A stretch of DNA of 64,000 bases from assembly GCF_021654575.1 (NCBI RefSeq), contig NZ_AP024488.1:1736001-1800000 (forward strand). Direction: 5' to 3'. The notes beneath the pieces were generated by a model. That model made no database searches, was not told the origin of the DNA, and saw nothing but the letters and a program-made list of their open reading frames with translations. Position 1 is the first letter of the stretch; every line of letters begins with the position of its first letter. The position numbers were made by a program, and so were the translations under genes. This document shows positions 1-9,360 of the stretch, one piece after another. The DNA comes from Desulfoluna limicola (GTDB taxonomy: Bacteria; Desulfobacterota; Desulfobacteria; Desulfobacterales; Desulfolunaceae).

Positions 1-1172
1 TCATTATTCCTGCCTTTGCCGGAACCGGGAAGCTCCCTGCCCAGTTGGCCAAAGCCCTTGATCCCTCGGACGCCATTCTGGTGACCGATGGATCACAGCA
101 CGTCATTTTTTCACAAAATGCCAAAGCCCTTTATGTGCCCGCTTCAACCCTGAAGGTCGCCACCGCCCTCTTTGCCCTGGAAACCCTGGGAGAGTCGTAT
201 CGTTTCCCTACGGACGTGACCCTGTCACAGGAGAACATCCTCCACCTCAAAGGGTATGGCGACCCCCTCCTCACCTCCGAAGTTCTGGATCAGTACGCCA
301 AAAGGGTGGCCAACGACCTAACCGCTGGTGGCATATACGACATTGATGGCATTGCGGTGGACGCCCTCTATTTTGATCCCGTCACCATCCCAGGGGTTGT
401 CCTGAATTCACATCAACCCTACGATGCGCCCAATGGGGCCCTGTGCGCCAATTTCAACACCGTCTTTTATACCCGGAACAACAAGGGGATCCCCGTCAGT
501 GCAGAACCCCAGACCCCCCTGTTGCCTTTTATCGCGCGCCGCATCCCACCGGATGTCTCCAAAGGGCGCATTCGCTTAGAACCGGCGGAGAGCCGTCTCT
601 ACGCTGGCCACCTCTTTCGGTGGTTCCTTGAAAAGCACGGGGTTACCGTGGCCATGAATGTCCGTGCCATGCCCTTCCCGGAGAAAAAGGGCCTTTACGA
701 AAAGCAACTGCTCTCGCCCTATGCCCTGCCCGAGACCATCAAACAGCTCATGGCCTTTTCAAACAACTTCATTGCAAACCAACTGTTTCTGGCCTCGGCG
801 GCTCGGGTTGAGGGAGAACCCGCAACCCTTGAGAAGGGGCGCAGAGCTTTTTGCGATGTCATGACCCCACACCTCAAGGCATGCCCCGATGTGGTGGAGG
901 GCTCCGGAATATCGAGAAAGAACAAAATCAGCGCTGAAACCATGAACAGACTGCTGGACCACTTTTCCCCTTACGCCGACCTCCTTCACACCGAAGGAAA
1001 CACACGGTTTAAAACCGGCACGCTTACAGGGGTCTCCACCAGGGCAGGCTACCTCACCACGCCAACAGGCAACATCTATCGGTTCGTCATTTTCACCAAC
1101 CGGAAAGACGGAAATGCCGGCACCATCCTTCGTGCATTGCAAGCGGCCCTGGCCCTTCCCTCCTACCAGTAA
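1..1172 (+). CDS. dacB: D-alanyl-D-alanine carboxypeptidase, PBP4 type (5' end outside window)
   Basis: Penicillin-binding protein of the S13 family, a periplasmic DD-carboxypeptidase/endopeptidase that trims peptidoglycan. The three active-site motifs are visible in order: STLK (serine codon at 144), SNN (759-767) and KTG (1011-1019). The frame is open to the left edge, so the true start lies outside; a TTG at 45 is not convincing. The first visible residues (IPAFAG) look like the end of a signal peptide, so little may be missing. The gene ends before a shared terminator and converges on folE2. The family call is firm; the exact gene name is by similarity of architecture. Confidence 0.85.
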   Translation, partial: IIPAFAGTGKLPAQLAKALDPSDAILVTDGSQHVIFSQNAKALYVPASTLKVATALFALETLGESYRFPTDVTLSQENILHLKGYGDPLLTSEVLDQYAKRVANDLTAGGIYDIDGIAVDALYFDPVTIPGVVLNSHQPYDAPNGALCANFNTVFYTRNNKGIPVSAEPQTPLLPFIARRIPPDVSKGRIRLEPAESRLYAGHLFRWFLEKHGVTVAMNVRAMPFPEKKGLYEKQLLSPYALPETIKQLMAFSNNFIANQLFLASAARVEGEPATLEKGRRAFCDVMTPHLKACPDVVEGSGISRKNKISAETMNRLLDHFSPYADLLHTEGNTRFKTGTLTGVSTRAGYLTTPTGNIYRFVIFTNRKDGNAGTILRALQAALALPSYQ

Positions 1173-1224
1173 GAGCAACAGAACATACCGTCCGCGACTC
1201 GTCTGTAACCAGTGACCGTGGAGA

Positions 1225-1277
1225 CAAAAAAAGCGGGACCTCGACATGTGTGTCGTAAGTCCCGCTTGATTTTTTTT
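1225..1277. terminator. Bidirectional rho-independent terminator
   Basis: Perfect 9-bp stem AAGCGGGAC (1231-1239) with GTCCCGCTT (1259-1267), plus an inner CGACA/TGTCG stem. It has an A-run on the left and a T-run on the right, so it can end transcription from dacB (+) and folE2 (-). Confidence 0.85.
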
Positions 1278-1303
1278 AAGGGTTGCCCTGGGGGCAAAAC
1301 AGA

Positions 1304-2104
1304 TTACCCCTTCGTCCCCACATCTTCTTTGCTGCTGGTGATGTAAGCGTAGGCGCTGTGGTTGTGAATGGACTCAAAGTTTTCGGCACTCAACTCGAAC
1401 CAGGTAATGTTGTCGTCCTCATTCAATGCGGTGGCGATGTCCCGGACGATGTCTTCGACGAACTTCGGATTGTTATACGCCAGCTCGGTAACGTACTTTT
1501 CGTCAACACGCTTGAGCACGGAATAGATCTCGCAGGATGCCGCGCGTTCCACCAGCTCAATCATGTCTTCGATCCAGTTAAATTTGCGAAACCGCGTGGA
1601 GAGCCGTACTTCCCCCCGCTGATTGTGTGCACCATGGACACTGATCTCCTTGGAGCAGGGACAAAGGGACGTGATGGGAACCACCACCTCTGAGACCAGG
1701 TCGATTTCATCGTTTTCGTTGCTTGTGCCCAGAAAACGGCACGAGTAGTCGACCAGGCCGGGAGATCCGCTTTCGGGAGCCTTTTTCTCTATAAAATAAG
1801 GAAAAGAGATATCCACATGGGAGGATTTCGCCCCCAGGATCTTTTTCATTTCGTCAAGTATATGAGACAGGGTTGTCAGCGACAGTTCCAGGTCGTTTCG
1901 AAAGGAGTGAAGCAGCTCCACGAAACGGCTCATGTGGGTTCCTTTGGAGTGGTGCGGCAAATCGACATACATATTGATGGATGCCACGGTATGCTGCGTT
2001 CCATTGGACCTGTCAAGGACCCTCACCGGGTATTTCAAATTTTTGATGCCGACCTGATCAATGGGAATATTCCGATAATCGGGTTGCTTCTGGATATCAA
2101 TCAT
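1304..2104 (-). CDS. folE2: GTP cyclohydrolase FolE2 (type IB)
   Basis: Converts GTP to 7,8-dihydroneopterin triphosphate, the first step of folate and of queuosine-type precursor synthesis. The protein (266 aa) matches the FolE2 family in length and in the PVRVLDR, HMSRFVELL and CPCSKEIS segments; the Cys-containing CPCS segment corresponds to the family's active-site cysteine. I chose ATG 2104 because an AGGGGA ribosome site lies about 10 nt upstream; the longer TTG start at 2128 would overlap that site. It lies 60 bp downstream of ttcA on the same strand, so the two may be co-transcribed. FolE2 is often used instead of or beside zinc-dependent FolE; which applies here cannot be seen. Confidence 0.93.
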   Translation of the reverse strand: MIDIQKQPDYRNIPIDQVGIKNLKYPVRVLDRSNGTQHTVASINMYVDLPHHSKGTHMSRFVELLHSFRNDLELSLTTLSHILDEMKKILGAKSSHVDISFPYFIEKKAPESGSPGLVDYSCRFLGTSNENDEIDLVSEVVVPITSLCPCSKEISVHGAHNQRGEVRLSTRFRKFNWIEDMIELVERAASCEIYSVLKRVDEKYVTELAYNNPKFVEDIVRDIATALNEDDNITWFELSAENFESIHNHSAYAYITSSKEDVGTKG

Positions 2105-2164
2105 ATTGTTTGTTCCGTCCCCTATCAAAGTGAGTTGTTGAACAACAAAAGCAAAGAAACGACG

Positions 2165-2896
2165 TTATGTCAACAAGTAGTCCAACCTGACATGACTGAG
2201 TGAGCGGAAGATATTTCCTTTGATATGGGGGTTCGTTTTGTAAAGAGACCTCAAGAGGTCTCTGATTTCACTTCGTTTCGACGCCGTTGCCGAAGGGCAG
2301 GGATTGGTAAAGACCGGCAGTTCCTGCTCCGATGCAAAATGGAGAATATCGCCTTCTTCTGCCTGGTAGAGCGGGCGAATCACGGTCACTTCGCCGTCAA
2401 ACATCGGTTGATGGGGCATCATGGTGCTGATCTGGCCGGAGTAAAAGATGTTGATGAGCAATGTCTCAATCATATCATCCTTGTTGTGCCCCAGGGCCAG
2501 CGTGCGACACCCCAACTCTGATGTCAATTGAAACAACCGCTTGCGCCGCTGCCGCGAGCAGAGAAAGCAGGGATTCGCAGTTTGATCATCCTTGTGGGCT
2601 TCAGGCCCATGGTTGGTAATCTCACAGGTCAGGGTCAGCCCGAGTCCTTCGCAATAAGCTGCAAGCTCTTCACTGAAGCTGCCGTCAAAACCGGGATCGA
2701 TATAAATGGGGTGGATGGTATAGGTCACAGGTATTCTTCTGAGCCGCTCCACAAGCATGGTCAGAAGGGTCAGGCTGTCCTTTCCCCCTGAAAGCCCGAG
2801 GGCAATCCGATCACCATCTTGAATCATATCGTATTGGTGGATGGCTTTACCCATGGCACGATTGATGCGCTGATATGTCCGCGTTTCTCGTATCAC
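2165..2896 (-). CDS. ttcA: tRNA 2-thiocytidine synthase TtcA-like PP-loop ATPase
   Basis: Cytoplasmic PP-loop enzyme that adenylates and thiolates tRNA, by family knowledge cytidine 32. The N-terminal ATP-binding loop LSGGKDS is near residue 35, and a CFLC pair near residue 115 is the usual Fe-S/persulfide site. At 243 aa it is somewhat shorter than E. coli TtcA. The start is a GTG at 2896 with AGGA about 6 nt upstream. It is followed on the same strand by folE2. The TtcA/TtuA-type split is not resolved here, so the exact tRNA position modified is an inference. Confidence 0.85.
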   Translation of the reverse strand: MIRETRTYQRINRAMGKAIHQYDMIQDGDRIALGLSGGKDSLTLLTMLVERLRRIPVTYTIHPIYIDPGFDGSFSEELAAYCEGLGLTLTCEITNHGPEAHKDDQTANPCFLCSRQRRKRLFQLTSELGCRTLALGHNKDDMIETLLINIFYSGQISTMMPHQPMFDGEVTVIRPLYQAEEGDILHFASEQELPVFTNPCPSATASKRSEIRDLLRSLYKTNPHIKGNIFRSLSHVRLDYLLT

Positions 2897-3000
2897 ATTA
2901 ATCCTGAATGTCTCTTGGGGTATGAATGGGAATTGGAACCAGATGTCAGCTGTTGGAAGCTGCTTGGGAGGATCTGAGTGGGGTTCGAGTCACCCCTCCC

Positions 3001-3032
3001 CTTCAGGCCGCAGCAGAATCTGCGGCCCGAAG
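3001..3032 (-). terminator. Strong hairpin downstream of rpoZ, possible terminator
   Basis: Stem GGCCGCAG (3006-3013) with CTGCGGCC (3020-3027), extended by CTTC/GAAG outside. There is no U-tract on the minus side, so it may be a processing or pausing structure rather than a true terminator. A second weaker GGGAGG/CCTCCC stem lies at about 2967-3000. Confidence 0.35.
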
Positions 3033-3072
3033 TTGAAGGTGACCTGTCATGTACAACCGGTCGCAAACGAGA

Positions 3073-3273
3073 TTACTTCTCGTCTTCTTTCTTCAAATAA
3101 ACCTTGCCTGCAGCAATCTCTCTGAGGGCAGTAACGACATCTTCGTTGTTGGCGGACTGAACGACAAATTCAGCCCCATCACGAATCTGGCGGACACGCT
3201 TGGCAGCCATATGGACAAGCATGAAGCGATTGGGCACCTTATCAAGGCAATCTTCAACGGTTACTCTGGCCAA
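3073..3273 (-). CDS. rpoZ: RNA polymerase omega subunit
   Basis: Small (66 aa) omega subunit that helps assemble and stabilise RNA polymerase. The N-terminus [12 protein letters not shown] and the RVRQI and [14 protein letters not shown] segments are typical of the family. The start is a TTG at 3273, preceded by AAGGAG with a 7-nt spacer; the reading from a further TTG at 3294 would overlap that ribosome site. It lies downstream of greA on the same strand with a 165-bp gap. Confidence 0.93.
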   Translation of the reverse strand: MARVTVEDCLDKVPNRFMLVHMAAKRVRQIRDGAEFVVQSANNEDVVTALREIAAGKVYLKKEDEK

Positions 3274-3439
3274 GGTTGTTCTCCTTGTGTTCAAAAGTGG
3301 CGGGTTTGTATGCCGGTACGGTCGAGTGGAAAACCACGTCAGTACAATGGATCGTCTTTAACGACCCGAAGGGGGAATGAAGCGCAAAAAAGCGCTCCTA
3401 TCCATTCGGGCAAACCATCATATACGAGTCGAAGGAAAA

Positions 3440-3907
3440 TTACAATATCTCAACGAGCTCGTAGAGCTTCTGACCACTCGGAGCCAAGACAGTCACCTCG
3501 TTTCCAGGCTCTTTTCCGAGGATAGCCTGACCCAGAGGTGAGGAAACGGAAACCTTGCCAAGGGAGATGTCGGACTCTTCCTGCCCCACCAGCTGGTAGG
3601 TCACCTCTTCACCGGTGTCAACATTTTCAAGAATAAATCGGCTGGCAAAGACCACCCTGTCCGTTGGGAGCGTGGAGGGATCGATCACGTCGGCATTGGC
3701 GACCTTGTATTCAAGATCCATGATGCGCCCTTCAATGAACGCCTGTCGATCCTTGGCGGCATCGTACTCAGCATTCTCCGAAAGATCTCCGTGGCTTCGT
3801 GCCACCTCAATGGCCTCGATTGTTTGCGGTCTCTCCACAGTCTTCAGGTTGTGGAGTTCCTTCTTCAATCTTTCGTGGCCTTCCTTTGTAATGGGAATGG
3901 TCTGCAA
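3440..3907 (-). CDS. greA: Transcription elongation factor GreA
   Basis: Rescues backtracked RNA polymerase by stimulating transcript cleavage. The length (155 aa) and layout fit: an N-terminal coiled coil with the acidic tip segment HGDLSENAEYDAAK (about residues 39-52) and a C-terminal globular domain with SPLGQAILGK. The start is TTG at 3907, with AGGAG 7 nt upstream. No ATG nearby is better placed. rpoZ follows on the same strand. Confidence 0.95.
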   Translation of the reverse strand: MQTIPITKEGHERLKKELHNLKTVERPQTIEAIEVARSHGDLSENAEYDAAKDRQAFIEGRIMDLEYKVANADVIDPSTLPTDRVVFASRFILENVDTGEEVTYQLVGQEESDISLGKVSVSSPLGQAILGKEPGNEVTVLAPSGQKLYELVEIL

Positions 3908-4099
3908 AATATTGCTCCTGGTGTTTCAGTGGGGCGCCGGCAGAGCCGTTGCCCGTTTCAGTGTCCTTTAAAAACAAAAACCTCTTCCAACTTCGGGGTT
4001 CAAAACGGAATTCCCGACGACGAAAGGGGCTTTGTCTATTTTTTCTGATCGTATCGGCCCCAAAGTCTCTTCAAGGACCTCATGTTACGCAAAAAGCGT

Positions 4100-4849
4100 T
4101 TATTGCGGCTTAAGCGCGTCTTCATGCCTGGCGCGGCGTGCCAGAACAAGGGTCAGTACGGGGCCGGAAACCACATAGCACAGCGAGATGACAAAAAGAG
4201 CCAGATGGGGCTTCTGCGCAATGAAGATAAAGACAAGAATGGCCGAAACCAGCACATTGAACTTCATCTTTTTAAAAAGTTCAGCCTTCTTAAAGCTCTC
4301 GTACTTTACAGAGCTTACCATCAAAAATGACAGCGCGTACATACCCAACAGGAAAACAATGGGAAATTCCGCTACCGGCACATTGAATTTGGTACAGAAC
4401 ATCACCGCCGTTGCGTTCATTCCGGCCGCGGCAGGAATGGGGAGCCCCAGAAAATGATTGCTTGGCGTCTCCTCGGCCATCGTGTTGAACCGGGCAAGCC
4501 GCAGGGCACCACAAATGGTGAAGAGAAAGGCGGCAAGCCACCCGATACGCCCCATGGGCTTCAGAATCCAGAGGTACATCAAAAGAGAGGGCGCCAAACC
4601 AAAAGAAACAAGGTCCGCCAGAGAGTCGTATTCAATGCCGAACTGACTGGTCGTGTTGGTCGCACGGGCTATCTTCCCATCCAGGGAGTCGAAAACAACT
4701 GCAATGAGAATAGACATGGCAGCAAACTCAAACCGTCCGTCGAGTGCTGAGACGATACAGAGAAACCCGAAAAACAGGTTCATGGACGTGAACGCGTTGG
4801 GGAGAAGGTAAATCCCTTTCTTTAAGCGTTGTTTTCTTTCCTCTTTCAT
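4100..4849 (-). CDS. pssA: CDP-diacylglycerol-serine O-phosphatidyltransferase
   Basis: Inner-membrane enzyme that makes phosphatidylserine from CDP-diacylglycerol and L-serine. The CDP-alcohol phosphotransferase signature (DG, AR, G, then D spaced four from D) runs through DSLDGKIAR and IEYDSLAD at about residues 54-77, followed by several hydrophobic segments. Length 249 aa. Its ATG overlaps the psd stop by 4 bp (ATGA), so translation of the pair is probably coupled, and the two form the phosphatidylethanolamine pathway. Confidence 0.94.
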   Translation of the reverse strand: MKEERKQRLKKGIYLLPNAFTSMNLFFGFLCIVSALDGRFEFAAMSILIAVVFDSLDGKIARATNTTSQFGIEYDSLADLVSFGLAPSLLMYLWILKPMGRIGWLAAFLFTICGALRLARFNTMAEETPSNHFLGLPIPAAAGMNATAVMFCTKFNVPVAEFPIVFLLGMYALSFLMVSSVKYESFKKAELFKKMKFNVLVSAILVFIFIAQKPHLALFVISLCYVVSGPVLTLVLARRARHEDALKPQ

Positions 4850-5517
4850 TGAAGAACCCCCATAACCGTTGTGCCGGCCTGAACTTTCTCACCGATGGCT
4901 ACACGGCAGTCAAAGTCGGTGGGCAGGTAAAGATCGAGGCGCGAACCGAAACAGATCATGCCGTAACGTCGCCCCTGAACCACTTTGTCCCCTTCGTTTA
5001 CGCCGCAGATGATGCGACGGGCCACAAGGCCGGCAATCTGAACCGTGGCAAAGGTGACACCACTTTCGGTTTCAATAACAAGCGCATTTCGCTCGTTGTG
5101 CTCCGAAGCCTTGTCCAGGCTTGCATTGAAAAACTTTCCGGGGTGGTAATGAATGGCCTTGATGGTCCCGTCAAAAGGAACCCTGTTGACGTGAACATTA
5201 AACACATTCATGAAGATACTTATTTTAAAGCATTTTCCTTCGACATAGGGGTTTTCATCCACCACGTCAGCAAAAATCACCTTGCCATCCGCAGGGGAAG
5301 AGAGAAAGCCCTCACCTTCTTCGACAACCCGGTCCGGATCACGAAAGAAGTAGCAGACAAACAAGGTGATGAAAAAGGCAATCAGGGCGAGTGTATGGAA
5401 ATGGATCCCTGCGAGAAAGAGGGTGGATACACAAGCAACGATAATGTAGGGAATGCCGGGTTTTGCAATTTGAAATGCTTTCAGGCTCGGTTTCTCAGGC
5501 CAGGTAAAACGATTCAT
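4846..5517 (-). CDS. psd: Phosphatidylserine decarboxylase proenzyme
   Basis: Decarboxylates phosphatidylserine to phosphatidylethanolamine. This is the short (PSD-A) form, 223 aa: two N-terminal hydrophobic segments, NVFNVHVNR, HNERN, and the self-cleavage site FGSR near the C-terminus, where the serine becomes the pyruvoyl group. ATG 5517 is preferred over TTG 5535 because GGA sits 8 nt upstream. First gene of the psd-pssA pair. The 296 bp upstream (5518-5813) hold no gene that I can recognise. Confidence 0.94.
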   Translation of the reverse strand: MNRFTWPEKPSLKAFQIAKPGIPYIIVACVSTLFLAGIHFHTLALIAFFITLFVCYFFRDPDRVVEEGEGFLSSPADGKVIFADVVDENPYVEGKCFKISIFMNVFNVHVNRVPFDGTIKAIHYHPGKFFNASLDKASEHNERNALVIETESGVTFATVQIAGLVARRIICGVNEGDKVVQGRRYGMICFGSRLDLYLPTDFDCRVAIGEKVQAGTTVMGVLQ

Positions 5518-5813
5518 TCGTAATTCCAGTCTCAATATGGTTGAAACGTCTCAATCGAAAGTCGCATCATCGTGCCACTCTCGTTCTGGCGTGCACCTGA
5601 CAGATTCAATCGAAAAGACGTCATTTTAAATGCACGCGTCAGCCATGGGCATTCGTGAAAAAGAACCAGGCGCATGGCACACAAGTGTGATGCAATCCAG
5701 CGTACAGCAACACTGTTTGCTGTTATGAGGCGTTCTCGACGCCGGTTTTTTTACAACCGCATCACTTTTATTCAGGATTATCAGATCACCCGAACGATGT
5801 CAAACGAAAGGCC

Positions 5814-6521
5814 CTAACCGTGCCCCTTTGACGCACTTCGAAGCTCCAAGGCGATCTCGGCATCCGACTTTCTGAGGTAAAGGGGGCTCACGGCTGCCGC
5901 CGACACGATGTCATTGCGCCGAAAGGCCTCGAACGCAAGACTCGCCACCACTGACGGACGGATGGTGTTGCATTCGGCCGCAAAAAGCGCCTTTTCCCCC
6001 AACGCCTCCTCAATGGCCTCCCGATAGGCCACGGCACCGGTACCGACACAGAGAACGTCCCCGTCAATTCGGCTTAACAGCGCCTCGGGGCTGACGGCCT
6101 CCGGCGAAGAGAGTTCCGCGACCCCGCCCTTCCCGTCAGGGGCGTAAAGAGCTGCATAGACCTCCCCCTTACGCGCGTCAACCATAGCCAGAATGGGTTT
6201 ATTCGCCAGAACAGCTCCGCGGGCAAGAGCTTCAAGGGTTGAGATGCCGGCCACCGGCTTTCCGGCGACCTCGGCAAGCCCTTTTACCACGCTCATGCCA
6301 ATACGAAGCCCGGTAAAACTGCCAGGCCCCCGAGTTACGGAAAAGCCATCCAGGTCTGACAACGCCAGCCCTGATCGCAACAGAGTCTCCTCCACCATCC
6401 CGAGGAGATGGCGGGAATGGGTCTGCTTGCTGGTAAAGAGGCTTTCTGACAAAAGCCCCCCCTCATCAGCAACGGCCACCCCACAGGATAATGTGGATGT
6501 GTCCACAGCCAGAAGCCGCAT
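5814..6521 (-). CDS. tsaB: tRNA threonylcarbamoyladenosine biosynthesis protein TsaB
   Basis: Non-catalytic partner of TsaD in making t6A37 of ANN-decoding tRNAs. It has the ASKHA-fold N-terminus LLAVDTSTLSCGVAV, the family segment GPGSFTGLRIG near residue 65, and the expected length (235 aa). The ATG at 6521 overlaps the lon stop (TGATG), with AAGGAG upstream inside lon, so it is translationally coupled to lon. No TsaD or TsaE gene is in the window. Confidence 0.93.
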   Translation of the reverse strand: MRLLAVDTSTLSCGVAVADEGGLLSESLFTSKQTHSRHLLGMVEETLLRSGLALSDLDGFSVTRGPGSFTGLRIGMSVVKGLAEVAGKPVAGISTLEALARGAVLANKPILAMVDARKGEVYAALYAPDGKGGVAELSSPEAVSPEALLSRIDGDVLCVGTGAVAYREAIEEALGEKALFAAECNTIRPSVVASLAFEAFRRNDIVSAAAVSPLYLRKSDAEIALELRSASKGHG

Positions 6522-8965
6522 CACGACGTCTCCTTTTTCTCGGCAGAGGCCGCTGCCTCCTCTTTAAGACGTGCCGCTTCAGCCTCCAGCTCGTCAAACC
6601 CTTCAATGGCAATCTTAAGCACATCGTCGAGATGCCTTACGGGAACAAAGGAGATACGCTTCTTCACGCTCTGGGGAATCTCCGCCAGATCCTTGCTGTT
6701 TTTCACGGGCAAGAGAACGGTTTTGATTCCGCCCCGCAATGCCCCCAGAGCCTTCTCTTTCAGACCACCAATGGGAAGGACCCGCCCCCTCAGAGTGATT
6801 TCACCGGTCATGGCCACATCGCAGCTCACCGGCTTGTTCACCACGGCAGAAAAAAGAGAGGTGGCGATGGCAATACCGGCTGACGGCCCATCTTTGGGCG
6901 TGGCACCATCGGGGACATGAATATGAATATCAAGATCGTCAAAGCTGTCCTTGAACCCAAGGCCGGCAAGGGCATGGCGGGTATAACTCATGGCCGCCTT
7001 CACAGATTCCTGCATTACCTCACCCAACTGCCCGGTCACGATGAGTTCCCCCTTGCCAGGTATAATGGAGGTCTCCACGTAGAGGACCTCCCCCCCCACC
7101 TGGGTCCAGGCAAGGCCCGTGGAAAGCCCGACCTGGCTCTCCTCCTTGTCCATTTCGGAGAGATACTTGGGCGGCCCGAGATATTTCTCAAGGTTGGCTC
7201 TGCTTACGCGCTGTCCCCCCTTGGCCCCTTCGGCAACCTTGCGCGCAACCTTGCGACAGACCGAGCCCAACTCGCGCTCGAGGTTACGCACACCGGCCTC
7301 CAGGGTGAAGTTCTGAATGATATCGTCCATGGCCCCGCTGCTGAGCTGGATATGGCGTTTCTTCAGGCCGTTCTCCTTGATCTGCCTGGGCAGCAGGTAA
7401 CTTTCGGCAATGGCGCGTTTCTCTTCATGGCTGTACCCAGAGAGATAAATCACCTCCATGCGGTCGAGGAGCGCCGAGGGAATGGTCTCCAGCTGGTTGG
7501 CCGTCAGAATAAACATCACCTTGGACAAATCAAAGGCCAGGTTGAGATAGTGATCGCTGAACTCACTGTTCTGTTCCGGGTCCAGAGCCTCCAGAAGCGC
7601 AGATGACGGATCCCCTTTGTAGTCGGAACCCAGCTTGTCCACCTCGTCCATCATGAAGACGGGGTTGTTGGAGCCGCACTGCTTCAACCCCTGAATGATC
7701 CGGCCGGGAAGTGCGCCGATATAGGTGCGCCTGTGACCTCTGATCTCTGCTTCGTCACGGATACCGCCAAGGGAGATGCGGACAAATTCCCGCTTCATGG
7801 CTGCGGCAATGGCCTTTCCAAGGGAGGTTTTCCCAACCCCGGGAGGCCCCACAAAGCAAAGAATGGACCCTTTGACATCCGGGTTGAGTTTTCGGACACT
7901 TAAAAATTCAAGGATACGTTCCTTCACCTTCTCCAGCCCGTAATGCTCCTCGTCGAGGACCTTGGCCGCACGCTTGATATTGAGATGATCTTTGGTACCG
8001 ACACTCCAGGGGAGCTCCACCAGCCAGTCGAGGTAGGTCCGAATCACAGAGGATTCCGAGGAATCGGGGTGCATCTGCCCCAGGCGCTTCAATTGCTTGA
8101 GGGCCTCTTTTTCTGCGACATCGGGCATCTTGGCCCTGGCGATGCTCTCCTTGTATTCGGTGAGCTCTGCCACCTTGTCGTCCTGCTCGCCCAACTCCCG
8201 GTTGATGGCCCTCACCTGCTCACGCAGGTAGTAGTCGCGTTGGGTTTTGGAGATTTCATCCCGAACATCCGTCTGGATTTTCGCCTGAACCGTTGAGAGT
8301 TCCACCTCTCTGCTGAGAAAACCGTACACCTTGGTCAGTCGCTCGACCTGATCCATGCACTCAAGGACCTGCTGAGCCTCCTCCACCCGCAAGCGCAGGT
8401 TGGAGGCCACTAGATCTGCCAGCTTCCCGGGGGACTCGATGCTCTCGAGGACAGCGGACACCTCGGTGCTGAGTTCCCCCTTGAGGGAGAGAATCTTTTC
8501 GCTCTGCTCACGAACATTTCGCATGAGGGCTTCGGTGTTGACGTCCACATCCGGGTTCTCGGCCTCCTCGATCTGCTCGAATTTGACCTTAAAGAAGGGC
8601 TTGTCCTCGATGTAGTCGAGGACTCGCCCCTTGGCCATCCCCTGAACCAGGGCCTTGATCTTGCCGTCGGGAAGTTTCACCATCCGAAGCACCTTCCCGA
8701 CGGTTCCCACGGTAAAGATTTCCTCAGATTCCGGGTCTTCGTCAACCGGGTCTTTCTGGGCCGCAAGAAAAATGAAGCGATCCTCTTCCAGGGCGTGCTC
8801 CACGGCACGCACCGACTTGTCCCTGCCTATAAACAGAGGCAGCAGCATGTCATTAAAGATCACAACGTCCCGAACGGGCATCAGGGGAAGGATTTCAGGT
8901 ATCTCATTATCGGGAACATCCTCTTCGATGAGGTTGATCAGATCGTCTTTGTCGGTAACAGCCAT
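6521..8965 (-). CDS. lon: ATP-dependent protease Lon
   Basis: Cytoplasmic AAA+ serine protease that degrades misfolded and regulatory proteins. At 814 aa it has the LON substrate-binding domain (about 25-225), a coiled-coil linker, the AAA+ module with Walker A GPPGVGKT near residue 371, and a C-terminal protease domain with the catalytic serine in PKDGPSAG near 695 and the lysine in GGLKEKALGA. I chose ATG 8965, with GGAG 6 nt upstream; the reading frame extends further upstream but without Lon-like sequence. tsaB follows with a one-base overlap. Confidence 0.97.
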   Translation of the reverse strand: MAVTDKDDLINLIEEDVPDNEIPEILPLMPVRDVVIFNDMLLPLFIGRDKSVRAVEHALEEDRFIFLAAQKDPVDEDPESEEIFTVGTVGKVLRMVKLPDGKIKALVQGMAKGRVLDYIEDKPFFKVKFEQIEEAENPDVDVNTEALMRNVREQSEKILSLKGELSTEVSAVLESIESPGKLADLVASNLRLRVEEAQQVLECMDQVERLTKVYGFLSREVELSTVQAKIQTDVRDEISKTQRDYYLREQVRAINRELGEQDDKVAELTEYKESIARAKMPDVAEKEALKQLKRLGQMHPDSSESSVIRTYLDWLVELPWSVGTKDHLNIKRAAKVLDEEHYGLEKVKERILEFLSVRKLNPDVKGSILCFVGPPGVGKTSLGKAIAAAMKREFVRISLGGIRDEAEIRGHRRTYIGALPGRIIQGLKQCGSNNPVFMMDEVDKLGSDYKGDPSSALLEALDPEQNSEFSDHYLNLAFDLSKVMFILTANQLETIPSALLDRMEVIYLSGYSHEEKRAIAESYLLPRQIKENGLKKRHIQLSSGAMDDIIQNFTLEAGVRNLERELGSVCRKVARKVAEGAKGGQRVSRANLEKYLGPPKYLSEMDKEESQVGLSTGLAWTQVGGEVLYVETSIIPGKGELIVTGQLGEVMQESVKAAMSYTRHALAGLGFKDSFDDLDIHIHVPDGATPKDGPSAGIAIATSLFSAVVNKPVSCDVAMTGEITLRGRVLPIGGLKEKALGALRGGIKTVLLPVKNSKDLAEIPQSVKKRISFVPVRHLDDVLKIAIEGFDELEAEAARLKEEAAASAEKKETS

Positions 8966-9360
8966 TCCAACTCCTGCATATGATGTGATGGTCCCGCAAG
9001 CCCGGGAAGGTATACCCGGCTCCCCGGGCGGTAAAAAGCCGCTCGAAGAGACTGAAAAAGGCGCTGGCGAGATGTCGAGAATTTGACGTTTTACGACACC
9101 ATCATGATTTTTGGACACAAATATCACCCCCGGACTGTGTGCTTTTTGCACGACAACGCCCGAAGCGTCCTCTATTCAAGGTTTTTCGGGGAGATATTGA
9201 GAGCTACGGAGTAATAATAAGACACATTTCCCCTTTTACAATATCATTCTTGATTTTTTTGACCCAGCCCTCTACTTTACCGGGGTGACAGGCGCCCGGC
9301 TCGACCAGCCCGAGGTGATCACCATGCCATGGCATCCACCCGATGAAGCAGGAAAAACTC

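Noticed and set aside
2960..3000. tRNA-like GGTTCGAGTC sequence
   Set aside because: The flanking bases do not form a T-stem, and no acceptor, D or anticodon arms can be drawn.
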